Source of the DNA: Thermoanaerobaculales bacterium
GTDB lineage: Bacteria > Acidobacteriota > Thermoanaerobaculia > Thermoanaerobaculales > Sulfomarinibacteraceae
Assembly: GCA_035358815.1 (NCBI GenBank)
Contig: DAOPQC010000001.1
Coordinates: forward strand, 468,820-532,819
Reading direction: 5' to 3'
Length of the DNA: 64,000 nucleotides
Below the pieces are notes generated by a model. The model was given only the letters and a program-made list of their open reading frames with translations. It ran no database searches and had not been told where the DNA came from. Position 1 is the stretch's first letter. Each line of letters starts with the position of its first letter. The translations under genes and the position numbers were made by a program. Positions 54,895 through 63,320 of this stretch are shown piece by piece.

Positions 54895-55123
54895 GGGATA
54901 GGGCCCGTCTCCCCGTTCCCGTTCCCGAAACGCCGCTCAAGGTCGGGACGGCCCGTCGGACACTGAGGATCTAGGATCTGGGATCTAGGGGATAGGGCCC
55001 GCCTCCCCGTTCCCGTTCCCGTTCCCGTTCCCGAAATGACCCTCGACGCTGGTGCCCCCCGTCGGGAACGGGAGCGGGCACGGGTACGGGAACGGGCTGG
55101 GACGCGATCCGAGTCGAGAAGGC
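54871..55123. repeat. Tandem 57-bp GATC-repeat/hexamer unit and facing hexamer tract
   Basis: A unit GAGGATCTAGGATCTGG followed by CCCGTT hexamers occurs at 54871-54930 and 54965-55024, two differences in about 57 bases at an offset of 94. Pyrimidine tracts at 54911-54930 and 55003-55033; a facing purine tract at 55062-55098 could pair with the second. The first copy overlaps the end of the MidA gene. Confidence 0.7.
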
Positions 55124-56857
55124 CTACTCCTCGAGGTGGATCCTGAGCTCGTCGAGCAGCTTCTCGATCTCGGCGACGGTGTTCCCGGCGTCGACCATCC
55201 GCTTGATGCCGTCGCGGCGCAGCGAGATCTCGACCTTGCCGTCGGCGAGTCCGCGCGATCCGACCACGACCCGCACCGGGAAGCCGATCAGGTCGGCGTC
55301 GTTGAACTTGACGCCGGGGCGCTCGGCCCGATCGTCGTAGAGGACGTCGATGCCGGCGCCGGCGAGCTCCTGGTAGAGGCGGTCGGCCGCCGCGACGACG
55401 TCGGGCTGGTCGGAGTTGAGCAGCACCAGCAGCACCTCGTAGGGGGCCAGCGGCAGCGGCCAGATGATGCCGCGCTGATCGTGGTTCTGCTCGATCGCCG
55501 CGGCCGCCGTCCGGCCGACGCCCAGCCCGTAGCAGCCCATGATCATCGGGTGGTCGGCGCCCTCGTGGTCGAGGAAGGAGCACTTCATCGCCGCGGAGTA
55601 CTTGGTGCCGAGCTTGAACACGTGCCCGACCTCGATGCCACGCCGCTCGACGAGCGAGCCCGGGCAGCGCGGGCAAGGGTCGCCGGCGCGGGCGCGCCGG
55701 AGGTCGGCCACCTGGGCGGGAGAGAAGTCGCGGCCCGGCACCACGCCGACCAGGTGGGTGTCGGCGGCGTTGGCCCCGGTCGCTGCGACCGGCAGCTCCA
55801 TCACCGTCCCGTCGGCCACGATGCGCGCGCCCTCGAGCCCGACCGGCCCGGCGAATCCCTGTGGCGCGCGAGTGACCTGCTCGATCTTCTGCTCCGACGC
55901 GAGCTGGAGGTGAACGGCTCCGAGCAGGTTCTTGAGCTTGACCTCGTTGACCTCGAGGTCGCCTCGGATGAGAGCCGCCACGAACTCGGTGTCGGTCTCG
56001 AAGATCATGGTCTTGATGAGGTGTGAGGGCGCGATGCCGAGGAACGAGGCGACCTCCTCGACGCTGCGCTGCTCCGGGGTGTCGACCGCTCGCGGCGACG
56101 CCGGGGTGTCGAGCGGCCATGGCGGCGCCGCGGCGAGCGCGCCGGTGGTCGCCTTCTCGGAGTTGGCGCCGTAGCCGCACTCGGGGCACGACAGCACCGC
56201 GTCCTCGCCGGTGTCGGCGAGCACCATGAACTCGTGCGACTCCGAGCCGCCGATGTTGCCGGTGTCGGCCTCGACCTGGACGAAAGACAGGCCGCAGCGC
56301 GTGAACACCCGGCGGTAGGCGTTCTCCATTGCCCGGTAGGTGTGGTCGAGGTCCTCGGCGTCGGCGTGGAAGGAGTAGGCGTCCTTCATCAGGAACTCGC
56401 GCCCGCGCATCAGGCCGAAGCGCGGCCGGATCTCGTCCCGGAACTTGACCTGGATCTGGTAGAGGCTCACCGGCAGCTGGCGGTAGGAGGTGACCGAGCG
56501 GCGGACGATGTCGGTGATCACCTCCTCGTGGGTCGGACCGAAGCAGAAGTCGCGCTGGTGGCGGTCCTTGATGCGCAGCAGCTCGGGCCCGTACGCGAAC
56601 CAGCGCCCGGACTCCTGCCACAGCTCGGCCGGCTGGACCGCCGGCAGCACCAGCTCGGACGAGCCGGCGCGGTCCATCTCATCGCGGATGATGGCCTGCA
56701 GCTTCTGCAGCACCCGCCACCCCAGGGGCAGGTAGTTGTAGATGCCGGTCGCGACCTTGGAAATGAGGCCTGCCCGGACCATCAGGCGGTGGGACACGAC
56801 CTCCGCGTCCGAGGGGTCCTGGCGCAGGGTGTAGAGAAAGGTCCGACTCCATCGCAT
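55124..56857 (-). CDS. proS: Prolyl-tRNA synthetase (bacterial type)
   Basis: A 577-aa class II synthetase. Motif 1 region GWRVLQKLQAIIRDEMDRAG, motif 2 KFRDEIRPRFGLMRGREFLMKD, and motif 3 CYGLGVGRTAAAAIEQ are clear. The insertion domain between motifs 2 and 3 (about 225-385) is the bacterial INS editing domain that removes Ala-tRNA-Pro. A Cys pair set CPECGY...CPRCPG flanks it. AGGAGG lies 8 nt before the ATG. The trxA gene ends 71 nt upstream. Confidence 0.97.
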   Translation of the reverse strand: MRWSRTFLYTLRQDPSDAEVVSHRLMVRAGLISKVATGIYNYLPLGWRVLQKLQAIIRDEMDRAGSSELVLPAVQPAELWQESGRWFAYGPELLRIKDRHQRDFCFGPTHEEVITDIVRRSVTSYRQLPVSLYQIQVKFRDEIRPRFGLMRGREFLMKDAYSFHADAEDLDHTYRAMENAYRRVFTRCGLSFVQVEADTGNIGGSESHEFMVLADTGEDAVLSCPECGYGANSEKATTGALAAAPPWPLDTPASPRAVDTPEQRSVEEVASFLGIAPSHLIKTMIFETDTEFVAALIRGDLEVNEVKLKNLLGAVHLQLASEQKIEQVTRAPQGFAGPVGLEGARIVADGTVMELPVAATGANAADTHLVGVVPGRDFSPAQVADLRRARAGDPCPRCPGSLVERRGIEVGHVFKLGTKYSAAMKCSFLDHEGADHPMIMGCYGLGVGRTAAAAIEQNHDQRGIIWPLPLAPYEVLLVLLNSDQPDVVAAADRLYQELAGAGIDVLYDDRAERPGVKFNDADLIGFPVRVVVGSRGLADGKVEISLRRDGIKRMVDAGNTVAEIEKLLDELRIHLEE

Positions 56858-56928
56858 CTTCGAACTCCTCCTGGAGCCTGTGGCACGCCGGCGCCACCCT
56901 GGCGGGAGTCGCGCGGAGGCGGAGGCCG

Positions 56929-57255
56929 CTAGAGCAGCGCGTCCAGCCGGGCCCGGAGGCTCTTCTTGTCGACGACGCCGACGATCCGGTCGGCGATCTG
57001 CCCGCCCTTGACGAGGATGAGGGTCGGAATGGCCTGGATTCCGAGCTGGGTCGCCACATCCTTGTTCTGATCGACGTCGAGCTTGCCGATCACGGCGCGG
57101 CCGGCGTACTCCTCGGCGAGCTCCTCGACGATCGGCGCGACCGCCCGGCACGGGCCGCACCACACCGCCCAGAAGTCCACGAGCGCCGGCACGTCGGCAC
57201 TCATGATCACGTCGTGGAAGTTGCCATCGGTCACTTCGAGCGCTTTTCCGGCCAT
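56929..57255 (-). CDS. trxA: Thioredoxin
   Basis: A 108-aa thioredoxin with redox-active WCGPC at 32-36, VDFWA before it, and the cis-proline motif IQAIPTLIL. It reduces protein disulfides and probably supplies electrons to Tpx (25503-26003). GGAGG lies in the leader about 8 nt before the ATG; the in-frame extension upstream is repeat-derived. It is likely co-transcribed with proS. Confidence 0.95.
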   Translation of the reverse strand: MAGKALEVTDGNFHDVIMSADVPALVDFWAVWCGPCRAVAPIVEELAEEYAGRAVIGKLDVDQNKDVATQLGIQAIPTLILVKGGQIADRIVGVVDKKSLRARLDALL

Positions 57256-57495
57256 CTTTCGAGCCTCCGCATGTCGACCCGGAGCTCCGGGCGCGGCACA
57301 TGGTACTACAGCAGCGAAGGGGGTAGGTGTTGGGGGAAGGGGGTCGGTTCCCGTTCCCGTTCCCGTTCCCGCTTCCGTGCCCGCTTCCGTTCCCGTTCCC
57401 GTTCCCGGAACGCTGCTCGCGTCTGGCACGACGTCCATCGGAGATAGAAACGGGCACGGAGACGAAGCGATGCAGCGCTGGCCGCGGGGTGCGAA
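57256..57495. repeat. Spacer with inverted hexamer tracts
   Basis: No gene seen. A long pyrimidine tract (57347-57407), the longest in the window, and a short purine tract (57448-57466) face each other. TAGTAC/TACCAT near 57300 on the minus strand could be a -10 for trxA. Confidence 0.6.
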
Positions 57496-58845
57496 TCAGA
57501 TCGGTGCTGCTTCCGAACCGGCGGCACCACCGCGCGCGCCGCGGAGGTCCTCGAGCACCAATCGCGCGACCCGGTCGCCGTACGCGATCGCGTAGTTCAT
57601 CCCGCGGTCCTCGGGGAAGATCTGGGCCATGCAGCACAGGTAGAGGCCGGTCACCGAGGTTCGCATGCCCGGGATCTGCTCCCGGTAGCCGCGCGTCACC
57701 ACCGGCTGGGCGTAGTCGGCGTGGAAGTGATGGCTGGCCAGGATCCACGAGCGATCGAAGGAAGGGTTGACGCGTTGCAGGGCGGGCAGATAGCTGTTCA
57801 GGACCTCTTCCTTGTTCGCCCGGTAGAGCGGGTGATCGGGGAAGAGGTAGTTGGAGATGTAGAGGATGTGGCGGCCGCCGTAGCGGTCGCGCGGGATGTA
57901 GTTGGTGTGCTCGATGAGCCCTCCGAACGGCATTTCGGGGTCGGCGATGTTCAGCCAGTAGAAGGGCGTCAGCGAGCGACTCAGCTCGAGCACGGTGCAG
58001 ATCGCGGCGGTGGCCTGCAGCCCCTGCAGGCGGCCCAGCTCCTGCGGGTCGAGGAGATGGCCGGCGATCTCGATGTGGTCCGGCACCGGCGCCGCCACCA
58101 CGACCCGGTCCGCGGGCTGCGCGCCGGAGCGGGTGACCACCTGGAAGCGGCCGTCCGCCCGCTCGACCCGGCGGACCGGCTCGCTGAGGCAGAGCTGCCC
58201 GCCCGCGGCGGCGATCCGGCCCTCGAGGGCGGTGATCAGCCGGGCGAACGAGCCGCGCATGTAGCCGAGCCGCTCGCCCAACCCGGACTCGGATCGCGAG
58301 CGGCCGCGCAACCGCAGCTTGCCCCACAGCCACACCATCGCGACCTGCTCGGCGCGGTCGGCGAACTTCTGGTGGAACAGGGGGCCCCAGACCGTGCGCC
58401 AGACCCGTTCGCCCTGGGTGCGCCGGATCCACTCCACGGCGGTGACGTTCTCGAACTGCTGGTAGCGCCCGGTGTACTGCAGCCGTAGCGTCGCCAGCAC
58501 GAAGCGCAGCTTGTCGACGGGGTTGAGGGGACGGAAGCGGAGCAGCGAGACCGGGGTGCCGAAGTCCCACAGCCGCCCCTCGGTCCAGATGCCCATCCGC
58601 GACGGCAGCCACTCCAGGAGATCGCCGACGCCGAGCTCCTCGGCGAGCGCAACGGCAGCGCGGTCCGAGGTGAACAGGTGGTGGTAGAAGGCCTCGAGCG
58701 GCTCGCCGCCGACCTCGAGGACCCGGGCCAGGCCGCCGGGCCGCGGGTATCTCTCGTAGATCCGCACCCGGTGTCCCCGCTCGGCGAGGCGGAGGGCGGC
58801 CGTCAGGCCAGACAGGCCGGCGCCGACGACAGCGATCTCTCCCAC
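57496..58845 (-). CDS. FAD-dependent amine-oxidase-like oxidoreductase
   Basis: A 449-aa flavoprotein of the protoporphyrinogen-oxidase/phytoene-desaturase/UDP-galactopyranose-mutase superfamily. N-terminal dinucleotide fold VVGAGLSGLTAALRLAERGH (G8-x-G10-x2-G13) and ERYPRPGG; C-terminal FAD-contact region YLCCMAQIFPEDRGMNYAI. Substrate unknown; such proteins often sit in polysaccharide or isoprenoid loci, but neighbours here do not help. The start is GTG 58845, with TAGCGT and TTGACG upstream (58852-58880), suggesting a leaderless mRNA. Confidence 0.88.
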   Translation of the reverse strand: MGEIAVVGAGLSGLTAALRLAERGHRVRIYERYPRPGGLARVLEVGGEPLEAFYHHLFTSDRAAVALAEELGVGDLLEWLPSRMGIWTEGRLWDFGTPVSLLRFRPLNPVDKLRFVLATLRLQYTGRYQQFENVTAVEWIRRTQGERVWRTVWGPLFHQKFADRAEQVAMVWLWGKLRLRGRSRSESGLGERLGYMRGSFARLITALEGRIAAAGGQLCLSEPVRRVERADGRFQVVTRSGAQPADRVVVAAPVPDHIEIAGHLLDPQELGRLQGLQATAAICTVLELSRSLTPFYWLNIADPEMPFGGLIEHTNYIPRDRYGGRHILYISNYLFPDHPLYRANKEEVLNSYLPALQRVNPSFDRSWILASHHFHADYAQPVVTRGYREQIPGMRTSVTGLYLCCMAQIFPEDRGMNYAIAYGDRVARLVLEDLRGARGGAAGSEAAPI

Positions 58846-58851
58846 GACCCT

Positions 58852-58880
58852 ACGCTACCGAAGCGGCGCCGTCCCGTCAA
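58852..58880 (-). promoter_or_regulatory. Sigma70-type promoter giving a leaderless FAD-oxidoreductase mRNA
   Basis: On the minus strand TTGACG (58875-58880), 17-nt spacer, TAGCGT (58852-58857), then only 6 nt to the GTG start at 58845. It is one of the clearest cases in the window in which the transcript would begin at the start codon. Confidence 0.75.
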
Positions 58881-58989
58881 AGCTCGCGGCCGATGCGCGC
58901 AGCGCATCGTGAGGAGTTCGTGCCGCAGTGGCCGTCCGCGTGACCTTCAGTCGATCACCTGCGCCGACAGGCCAATGCGGGACGAACGC

Positions 58990-59745
58990 CTAGAAGATCA
59001 CGTGATCGACGTAGAACTGCTCCATCGACACCCGCTTCTCGGCCAGCGATCGCGCCATCTCGGGCGTGATGCGGAAGGTGCCGGAGGCCCGGCCGGTCGT
59101 CTCGATCATCTGCAGCTCGACCGCCGTCGGGGCGAGCTCGGGCTGGAGCTTCAGGATCAGCGCGAAGGCGTCGGTCACGATCCGCAGCGCCTCGAAGACC
59201 TCGCGCTGGGAGTCGGTCACGGTCTGGACGAAGAAGTACTCCGGCCGGGTGCCGGCGCTGGTGCGGTAGATCAGGAGGTTGCGGTCGTCGAAGTACTTGG
59301 TGAAGGCGCGATCGACCCGCTCGTCGTGGTAGGCGGTCGGCTGGAGCTTGATACCCGGCGTCGGCGTGGGCGTCGGCACGTACTTCGCGGACAGCTCCGG
59401 GTCCCGGGAGCCGGCGTCGATGCTCGCGAACTGGCCGAGAGATCGCTTGGGAGTGGGGGTCGGGATCGGGGTGCCGGTCAGCGACAGCTCGTCGATGACG
59501 AGAGCATCGCCGAGCCCCTGCTGGTTGTAGCGCTCGGTCGCCACGAGGTCGACCTGGTCGACCGGGTACGAGGCGACGGTCCCGGTCACGAGGGTCAGGA
59601 TCGCGTTCGCGCCGTCGATCCGGAGCGGATCACGGCACGGGATCTTGTGGCCGTTCTTCAGGATCACCACGTAGCCGTCCGCCGACGCCGCGACCGCCAC
59701 GGCCACGATGAGGACCGCGACGACACCGATCTGTACGGTTCGCAT
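58990..59745 (-). CDS. Secreted protein with Thr-Pro linkers, unknown function
   Basis: A 251-aa exported protein that I do not recognise. Signal peptide about 1-22 (ending VAASA), then GYVVILKNGHKIPCRDPL, an SH3-like beta region, two Pro/Thr linkers (TPIPTPTPK and VPTPTPTPG) and a C-terminal alpha-beta domain (about 140-251). GGAGG precedes the ATG at 59745 and TATAAT (59770-59775, minus) lies upstream. The N-terminal stretch resembles small domains found in other acidobacterial exported proteins, by inference only. Confidence 0.75.
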   Translation of the reverse strand: MRTVQIGVVAVLIVAVAVAASADGYVVILKNGHKIPCRDPLRIDGANAILTLVTGTVASYPVDQVDLVATERYNQQGLGDALVIDELSLTGTPIPTPTPKRSLGQFASIDAGSRDPELSAKYVPTPTPTPGIKLQPTAYHDERVDRAFTKYFDDRNLLIYRTSAGTRPEYFFVQTVTDSQREVFEALRIVTDAFALILKLQPELAPTAVELQMIETTGRASGTFRITPEMARSLAEKRVSMEQFYVDHVIF

Positions 59746-59819
59746 CAGAGGGCCTCCATCGACCAGCCCATTATATCCATCCGGTGAACGGTTCCGGCGA
59801 CCGGCGGCCGAAATACCGC

Positions 59820-60728
59820 TCAGAAGCGGTCGAGGCTCGCGGCCGGCTCCATGCGGGCGGTCGACACCACGCTGATCAGCTCGCTGCGCGAGCGCGTTCC
59901 GGTCTTTCGGTAGAGGCTCTTGAGGTGGTCGCGGACGGTGTGCTCGCTGATCGACAGCCGGCAGGCGATCTCCGACGTGCCGCGCCCCTCGAGCAGCAGG
60001 CCGATCACCTCCTGCTCGCGGGGGGACACGCCGTAGTGGGCGCAGAACGCCTCCAGGAACAGGACCGGCAGGGTCGTCAGCGGCTGCAGCAGCGCGGCCG
60101 CAGCGACACCGCTGACGCCGGACTCGCCCCCGAGGAGCACGATCTCGCAGCCGATCACCGAGCCGTCGGTGAGCACCAGCAGCGAGTTCCACGCCCGCCG
60201 GGCCAGGTGCCCGTCGAGCAGCTTCTTCGCCGCTGACCGCAGCCGCGCGAACAGGGTCGGGAAGGGTTGGCCCGGCTGGCCGCTGTCGGGGAGGCCCTCG
60301 GCCGGCTGCGACAGCAGGGCATCCGCGCGCGGGTTCGCGTACACGATGTCGGCAGCGCGGTCGAACAGCAGCACCGCGCTGGTCGATGCCTCCATCCCGG
60401 CGAGCAGCACCGCGAGCTGGGCCGAGGAGCGTACGCCCTGCAGGATCCCATCGAGGGAAAACGCCACCAGGTCGGCCAGCCGGCCGGGAACGTCGCCGGC
60501 CCCACCGAGCCGGAGGGTGCCCCGGTGCTGCCGCAGCTCGAGCGGGTGGACTGCGGCCTCGGCGGTCGGCTCGCCCCGGCGGTAGCGGCCCACCTGCCCG
60601 TCGGGGGTCACCAGCTCGAGCTCGACGAACGACGCGCCCACCGTGACGGCGATCAGCTCGAGGAACCGCTGGATCTCGGGGTGGTCCTCGGGGGGGCAGC
60701 TCGGGCGAAGGAGGATCGAAGGTCTCAC
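59820..60728 (-). CDS. PAS-LuxR family transcriptional regulator
   Basis: A 302-aa regulator with a PAS-like region (about 105-200, LLFDRAADIVYANPRADALL) and a C-terminal LuxR helix-turn-helix (about 237-290, VSPREQEVIGLLLEGRGTSEIA and SISEHTVRDHLKSLYRKTG). There is no receiver domain, so it senses something directly. The start is GTG 60728. TATAAT (60737-60742) ends 8 nt before it and no Shine-Dalgarno exists, so the mRNA is probably leaderless. It is transcribed divergently from ffh. Targets unknown; ligand unknown. Confidence 0.88.
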   Translation of the reverse strand: MRPSILLRPSCPPEDHPEIQRFLELIAVTVGASFVELELVTPDGQVGRYRRGEPTAEAAVHPLELRQHRGTLRLGGAGDVPGRLADLVAFSLDGILQGVRSSAQLAVLLAGMEASTSAVLLFDRAADIVYANPRADALLSQPAEGLPDSGQPGQPFPTLFARLRSAAKKLLDGHLARRAWNSLLVLTDGSVIGCEIVLLGGESGVSGVAAAALLQPLTTLPVLFLEAFCAHYGVSPREQEVIGLLLEGRGTSEIACRLSISEHTVRDHLKSLYRKTGTRSRSELISVVSTARMEPAASLDRF

Positions 60729-60780
60729 CCGCCGCGATTATACCCAGGCGCCGCAACGGCGGCACTGGCGGCGAGCGCGC

Positions 60781-60809
60781 TTGACCGGCAGGGAGGCGTT
60801 ATCTAGACT
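60781..60809 (+). promoter_or_regulatory. Sigma70-type promoter of the ffh-rpsP operon
   Basis: TTGACC (60781-60786), 17-nt spacer, TAGACT (60804-60809). The start would fall near 60816, three bases before the ffh ATG at 60819, so the first cistron is almost leaderless. Confidence 0.75.
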
Positions 60810-60818
60810 GCGTCTCCC

Positions 60819-62153
60819 ATGCTGGAGACGCTTCAGGACCGTCTCGCTCGAGTGACGAAGGCGCTGCGCGGCGAGGGCCACCTCACCGAGTACCACGTCG
60901 AATCGGCCCTCCGGGAGATCCGGCTCGCGCTGCTCGAGGCCGATGTCAGCGTCGAGGTGGTCACCCGCTTCATCGATCGCGTCCGCGAGCGCGCGGTGGG
61001 CAAGGAGGTGCTCAGCTCGGTGACCCCGGCCCAGATGGTGACCAAGATCGTGCACGACGAGCTGGTCAACCTGCTGGGGGGACAGACCGCCGAGCTCGAC
61101 TTCAGGGGCCGTCCCGCGGTGATCATGCTGGTCGGCCTGCAGGGCTCGGGCAAGACCACCACGGCGGCCAAGCTCGCCCGCTGGATCAAGTCCTCGAAGG
61201 GCCTGTTCCCGCTGCTCGTGCCCGCCGACACCTCGCGCCCGGCGGCGCGCGAGCAGCTGCTGGTGCTCGGGCAGCAGGCCGCGATCCCGACCATCGACAC
61301 CCGCGACATGGAGGACCCCGAGGCCATCGCACGGCGCGCGCTGCGGGAAGCGTCGATCAAGGGCTATCAGGTGCTGCTGTTCGACACCGCCGGCCGGCTG
61401 CACGTCGACGACGAGCTGATGGACGAGCTCGGCCGGCTGAAGAAGATCCTGGCGCCGAAGCACATCGTGTTCGTCGCCGACGCGATGACCGGCCAGGACG
61501 CGGTGCGCTCGGCGCGCGCGTTCCACGATCACCTCGACATCACCGGGGTGATCCTGACCAAGCTCGACGGCGACGCCAGGGGCGGCGCCGCACTGTCGAT
61601 CCGCGAGGTCGTGGGCCGGCCGATCGTGTTCGCGGGAATCGGCGAGCGGCTGGAGAACCTCGAGCAGTTTCACCCCGACCGGATGGCCGGCCGCATCCTC
61701 GGGATGGGCGACGTGGCGACCCTGGTCGAGAAGGCGCAGGACGCGCTGGACGAGCGCAAGGCCCGCCGCCTCGAGGCCAAGCTCAAGAAGAACAAGTTCG
61801 ATCTCGGCGACCTGCGCGACCAGCTGCAGAGCCTGGGCAAGATGGGCCCGCTGCAGCAGGTGCTCGAGATGGTGCCGGGCGCGGGCAAGATGCTGCCCGC
61901 CGGCGGCGCCACCGAGGCGCAGGAGCTGCAGCTCAAGAGGATGGGAGCCTGCATCGACTCGATGACGCCGCAGGAGCGTCGGCACCCCCAGATCCTCAAC
62001 GCCTCGCGCAAGCGTCGGGTGGCGAAGGGGTCGGGAACCAGCGTCGAGGAAATCAACCGGCTCTTGCGTCAGTTCGGACAGATGCGTAAGCTGATGAAAC
62101 GTCTGGGCAAAGTTGACGCCCGGACCTTGAAGCGACAGCTCGGGATCCGCTGA
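60819..62153 (+). CDS. ffh: Signal recognition particle protein Ffh
   Basis: A 444-aa SRP54-family GTPase that binds 4.5S RNA and hydrophobic signal sequences on ribosomes. N domain (about 1-95), G domain with P-loop GLQGSGKTTT (106-115), DTAGRL and TKLDGDARGG, and an M domain from about 300 with Met-rich segments and the RNA-binding SMTPQERRHP. Partner receptor FtsY is at 3917-4849. First gene of the ffh-rpsP-khpA-rimM-trmD operon. Confidence 0.97.
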   Translation: MLETLQDRLARVTKALRGEGHLTEYHVESALREIRLALLEADVSVEVVTRFIDRVRERAVGKEVLSSVTPAQMVTKIVHDELVNLLGGQTAELDFRGRPAVIMLVGLQGSGKTTTAAKLARWIKSSKGLFPLLVPADTSRPAAREQLLVLGQQAAIPTIDTRDMEDPEAIARRALREASIKGYQVLLFDTAGRLHVDDELMDELGRLKKILAPKHIVFVADAMTGQDAVRSARAFHDHLDITGVILTKLDGDARGGAALSIREVVGRPIVFAGIGERLENLEQFHPDRMAGRILGMGDVATLVEKAQDALDERKARRLEAKLKKNKFDLGDLRDQLQSLGKMGPLQQVLEMVPGAGKMLPAGGATEAQELQLKRMGACIDSMTPQERRHPQILNASRKRRVAKGSGTSVEEINRLLRQFGQMRKLMKRLGKVDARTLKRQLGIR

Positions 62154-62186
62154 GGCGGTCCCGCAACGACCAGGAGGAAGAGCCAG

Positions 62187-62438
62187 ATGTTGACGATCAG
62201 ACTGCGGCGAGGCGGTGCCCGGGGCAAGCCGATGTACCGCGTGGTGGTGTCGGACTCTCGCAAGACGCCGGGCGCCGACTACATCGAGCAGCTGGGCTTT
62301 TACAGCCCCCACAGCGATCCGCCCGAGCTCAAGATCGACCTCGAGAAGGTCGAGCAGTGGCGCGGCCAGGGCGCGGGCGTCTCGGAAACCGTTCGGTCGC
62401 TCATCCGTAGGGCGCAGCGTCAGCAGCAGCCCGCGTGA
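62187..62438 (+). CDS. rpsP: 30S ribosomal protein S16
   Basis: An 83-aa S16 protein. Family start TIRLRRGGARGKPMYRVVVSDSR and the FYSPHSDPP segment are clear. AGGAGG lies upstream of the ATG at 62187, 33 nt after ffh. Length is normal. Confidence 0.97.
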   Translation: MLTIRLRRGGARGKPMYRVVVSDSRKTPGADYIEQLGFYSPHSDPPELKIDLEKVEQWRGQGAGVSETVRSLIRRAQRQQQPA

Positions 62439-62463
62439 CCGCAGGTCGCGAAAGGAGCTCCCA

Positions 62464-62703
62464 GTGAGTGCCATGAAGGAACTTCTCGAGGAGATCGCGA
62501 AGGCGCTGGTGGACCACCCCGAAGATGTTCGCGTGACCGAGGTCGAGGGGGAGCAAACGACGGTTCTGGAGCTGCGCGTGCGGAACGAGGATCTGGGCAA
62601 GGTGATCGGCCGCCAGGGCCGCACGGCGCGCGCGATCCGGACCCTGCTCGCAGCGGCCGGGATGAAGGTGCAGAAGCGCTTTGTGCTCGAGATCCTCGAA
62701 TAG
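62464..62703 (+). CDS. khpA: KH-domain RNA-binding protein KhpA (YlqC)
   Basis: A 79-aa single KH domain that binds RNA, often as a heterodimer with KhpB in envelope and small-RNA biology. The KH motif VIGRQGRTARAIRTLL is clear. The start is GTG 62464, which has AGGAG 6 nt upstream; the ATG at 62473 would be 15 nt away. It overlaps rimM by 23 nt. The rpsP-khpA-rimM-trmD order is widely conserved. Confidence 0.93.
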   Translation: MSAMKELLEEIAKALVDHPEDVRVTEVEGEQTTVLELRVRNEDLGKVIGRQGRTARAIRTLLAAAGMKVQKRFVLEILE

Positions 62704-63250
62704 CGAATCGACGGCCGACCAGGACTGGCTGATCGTCGGCCGGGTGGGGAAGCCGCACGGCGTTCACGGCGACGTCCTCGTCGACATCTCGACCGACTTC
62801 CCCGAGCGGCTCACGGACGGCCTCCGCTTCGGCCTTGGGCAGGCGGACGGGCCGACCGAGTTCCACGAGACGTTCCGGGTCCGCTACCACAAGGGGCGCT
62901 GGCTGCTCTCGGTGGCCGGGCTGCGTGACCGGGGAACGGTCGAGGCGTGGCGCGGGCGGTTCCTGTACCTGCCGGCGCTCGCGCTCGAGGAACTGCCCGA
63001 GGGCTACTACTACGAGCACCACTTAGTCGGGCTCGAGTGCGTCTCGACCGCCGGCGAGGGGCTGGGGACGGTCGCCGGCGTCGATCCGGGGGCGGGCGGC
63101 CAGACCCGGCTGGTGGTGCGGAGAGGCCCCCGCGAGTTCCTCGTCCCCTACGTGCCCGAGATCGTGCGCGAGGTCGACCTCGAGCAGCGGCGCGTGGTGC
63201 TCGATCCGCCGCCGGGGCTGCTGGACGACGACGCGGTGGTCGCCGGGTAG
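62681..63250 (+). CDS. rimM: 16S rRNA processing protein RimM
   Basis: An assembly factor for the 30S head that binds S19. Family features: DWLIVGRVGKPHGVHGDVLV, the PRC-barrel region YYYEHHLVGLECVSTAG and FLVPYVPEIVREVDLEQRRV. The start is uncertain: TTG 62681 is the only standard start codon before the domain and would overlap khpA by 23 nt. AAGGTG lies 12 nt upstream. Length 189 aa is at the upper end of normal. Confidence 0.9.
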   Translation: MCSRSSNSESTADQDWLIVGRVGKPHGVHGDVLVDISTDFPERLTDGLRFGLGQADGPTEFHETFRVRYHKGRWLLSVAGLRDRGTVEAWRGRFLYLPALALEELPEGYYYEHHLVGLECVSTAGEGLGTVAGVDPGAGGQTRLVVRRGPREFLVPYVPEIVREVDLEQRRVVLDPPPGLLDDDAVVAG

Positions 63251-63320
63251 GATCGCCGGCCAGCCGCTGGGGATGCGACCGGCCGGGACGGCCAGGTGGC
63301 TTGGGGAGGTCTCGAGGCCG

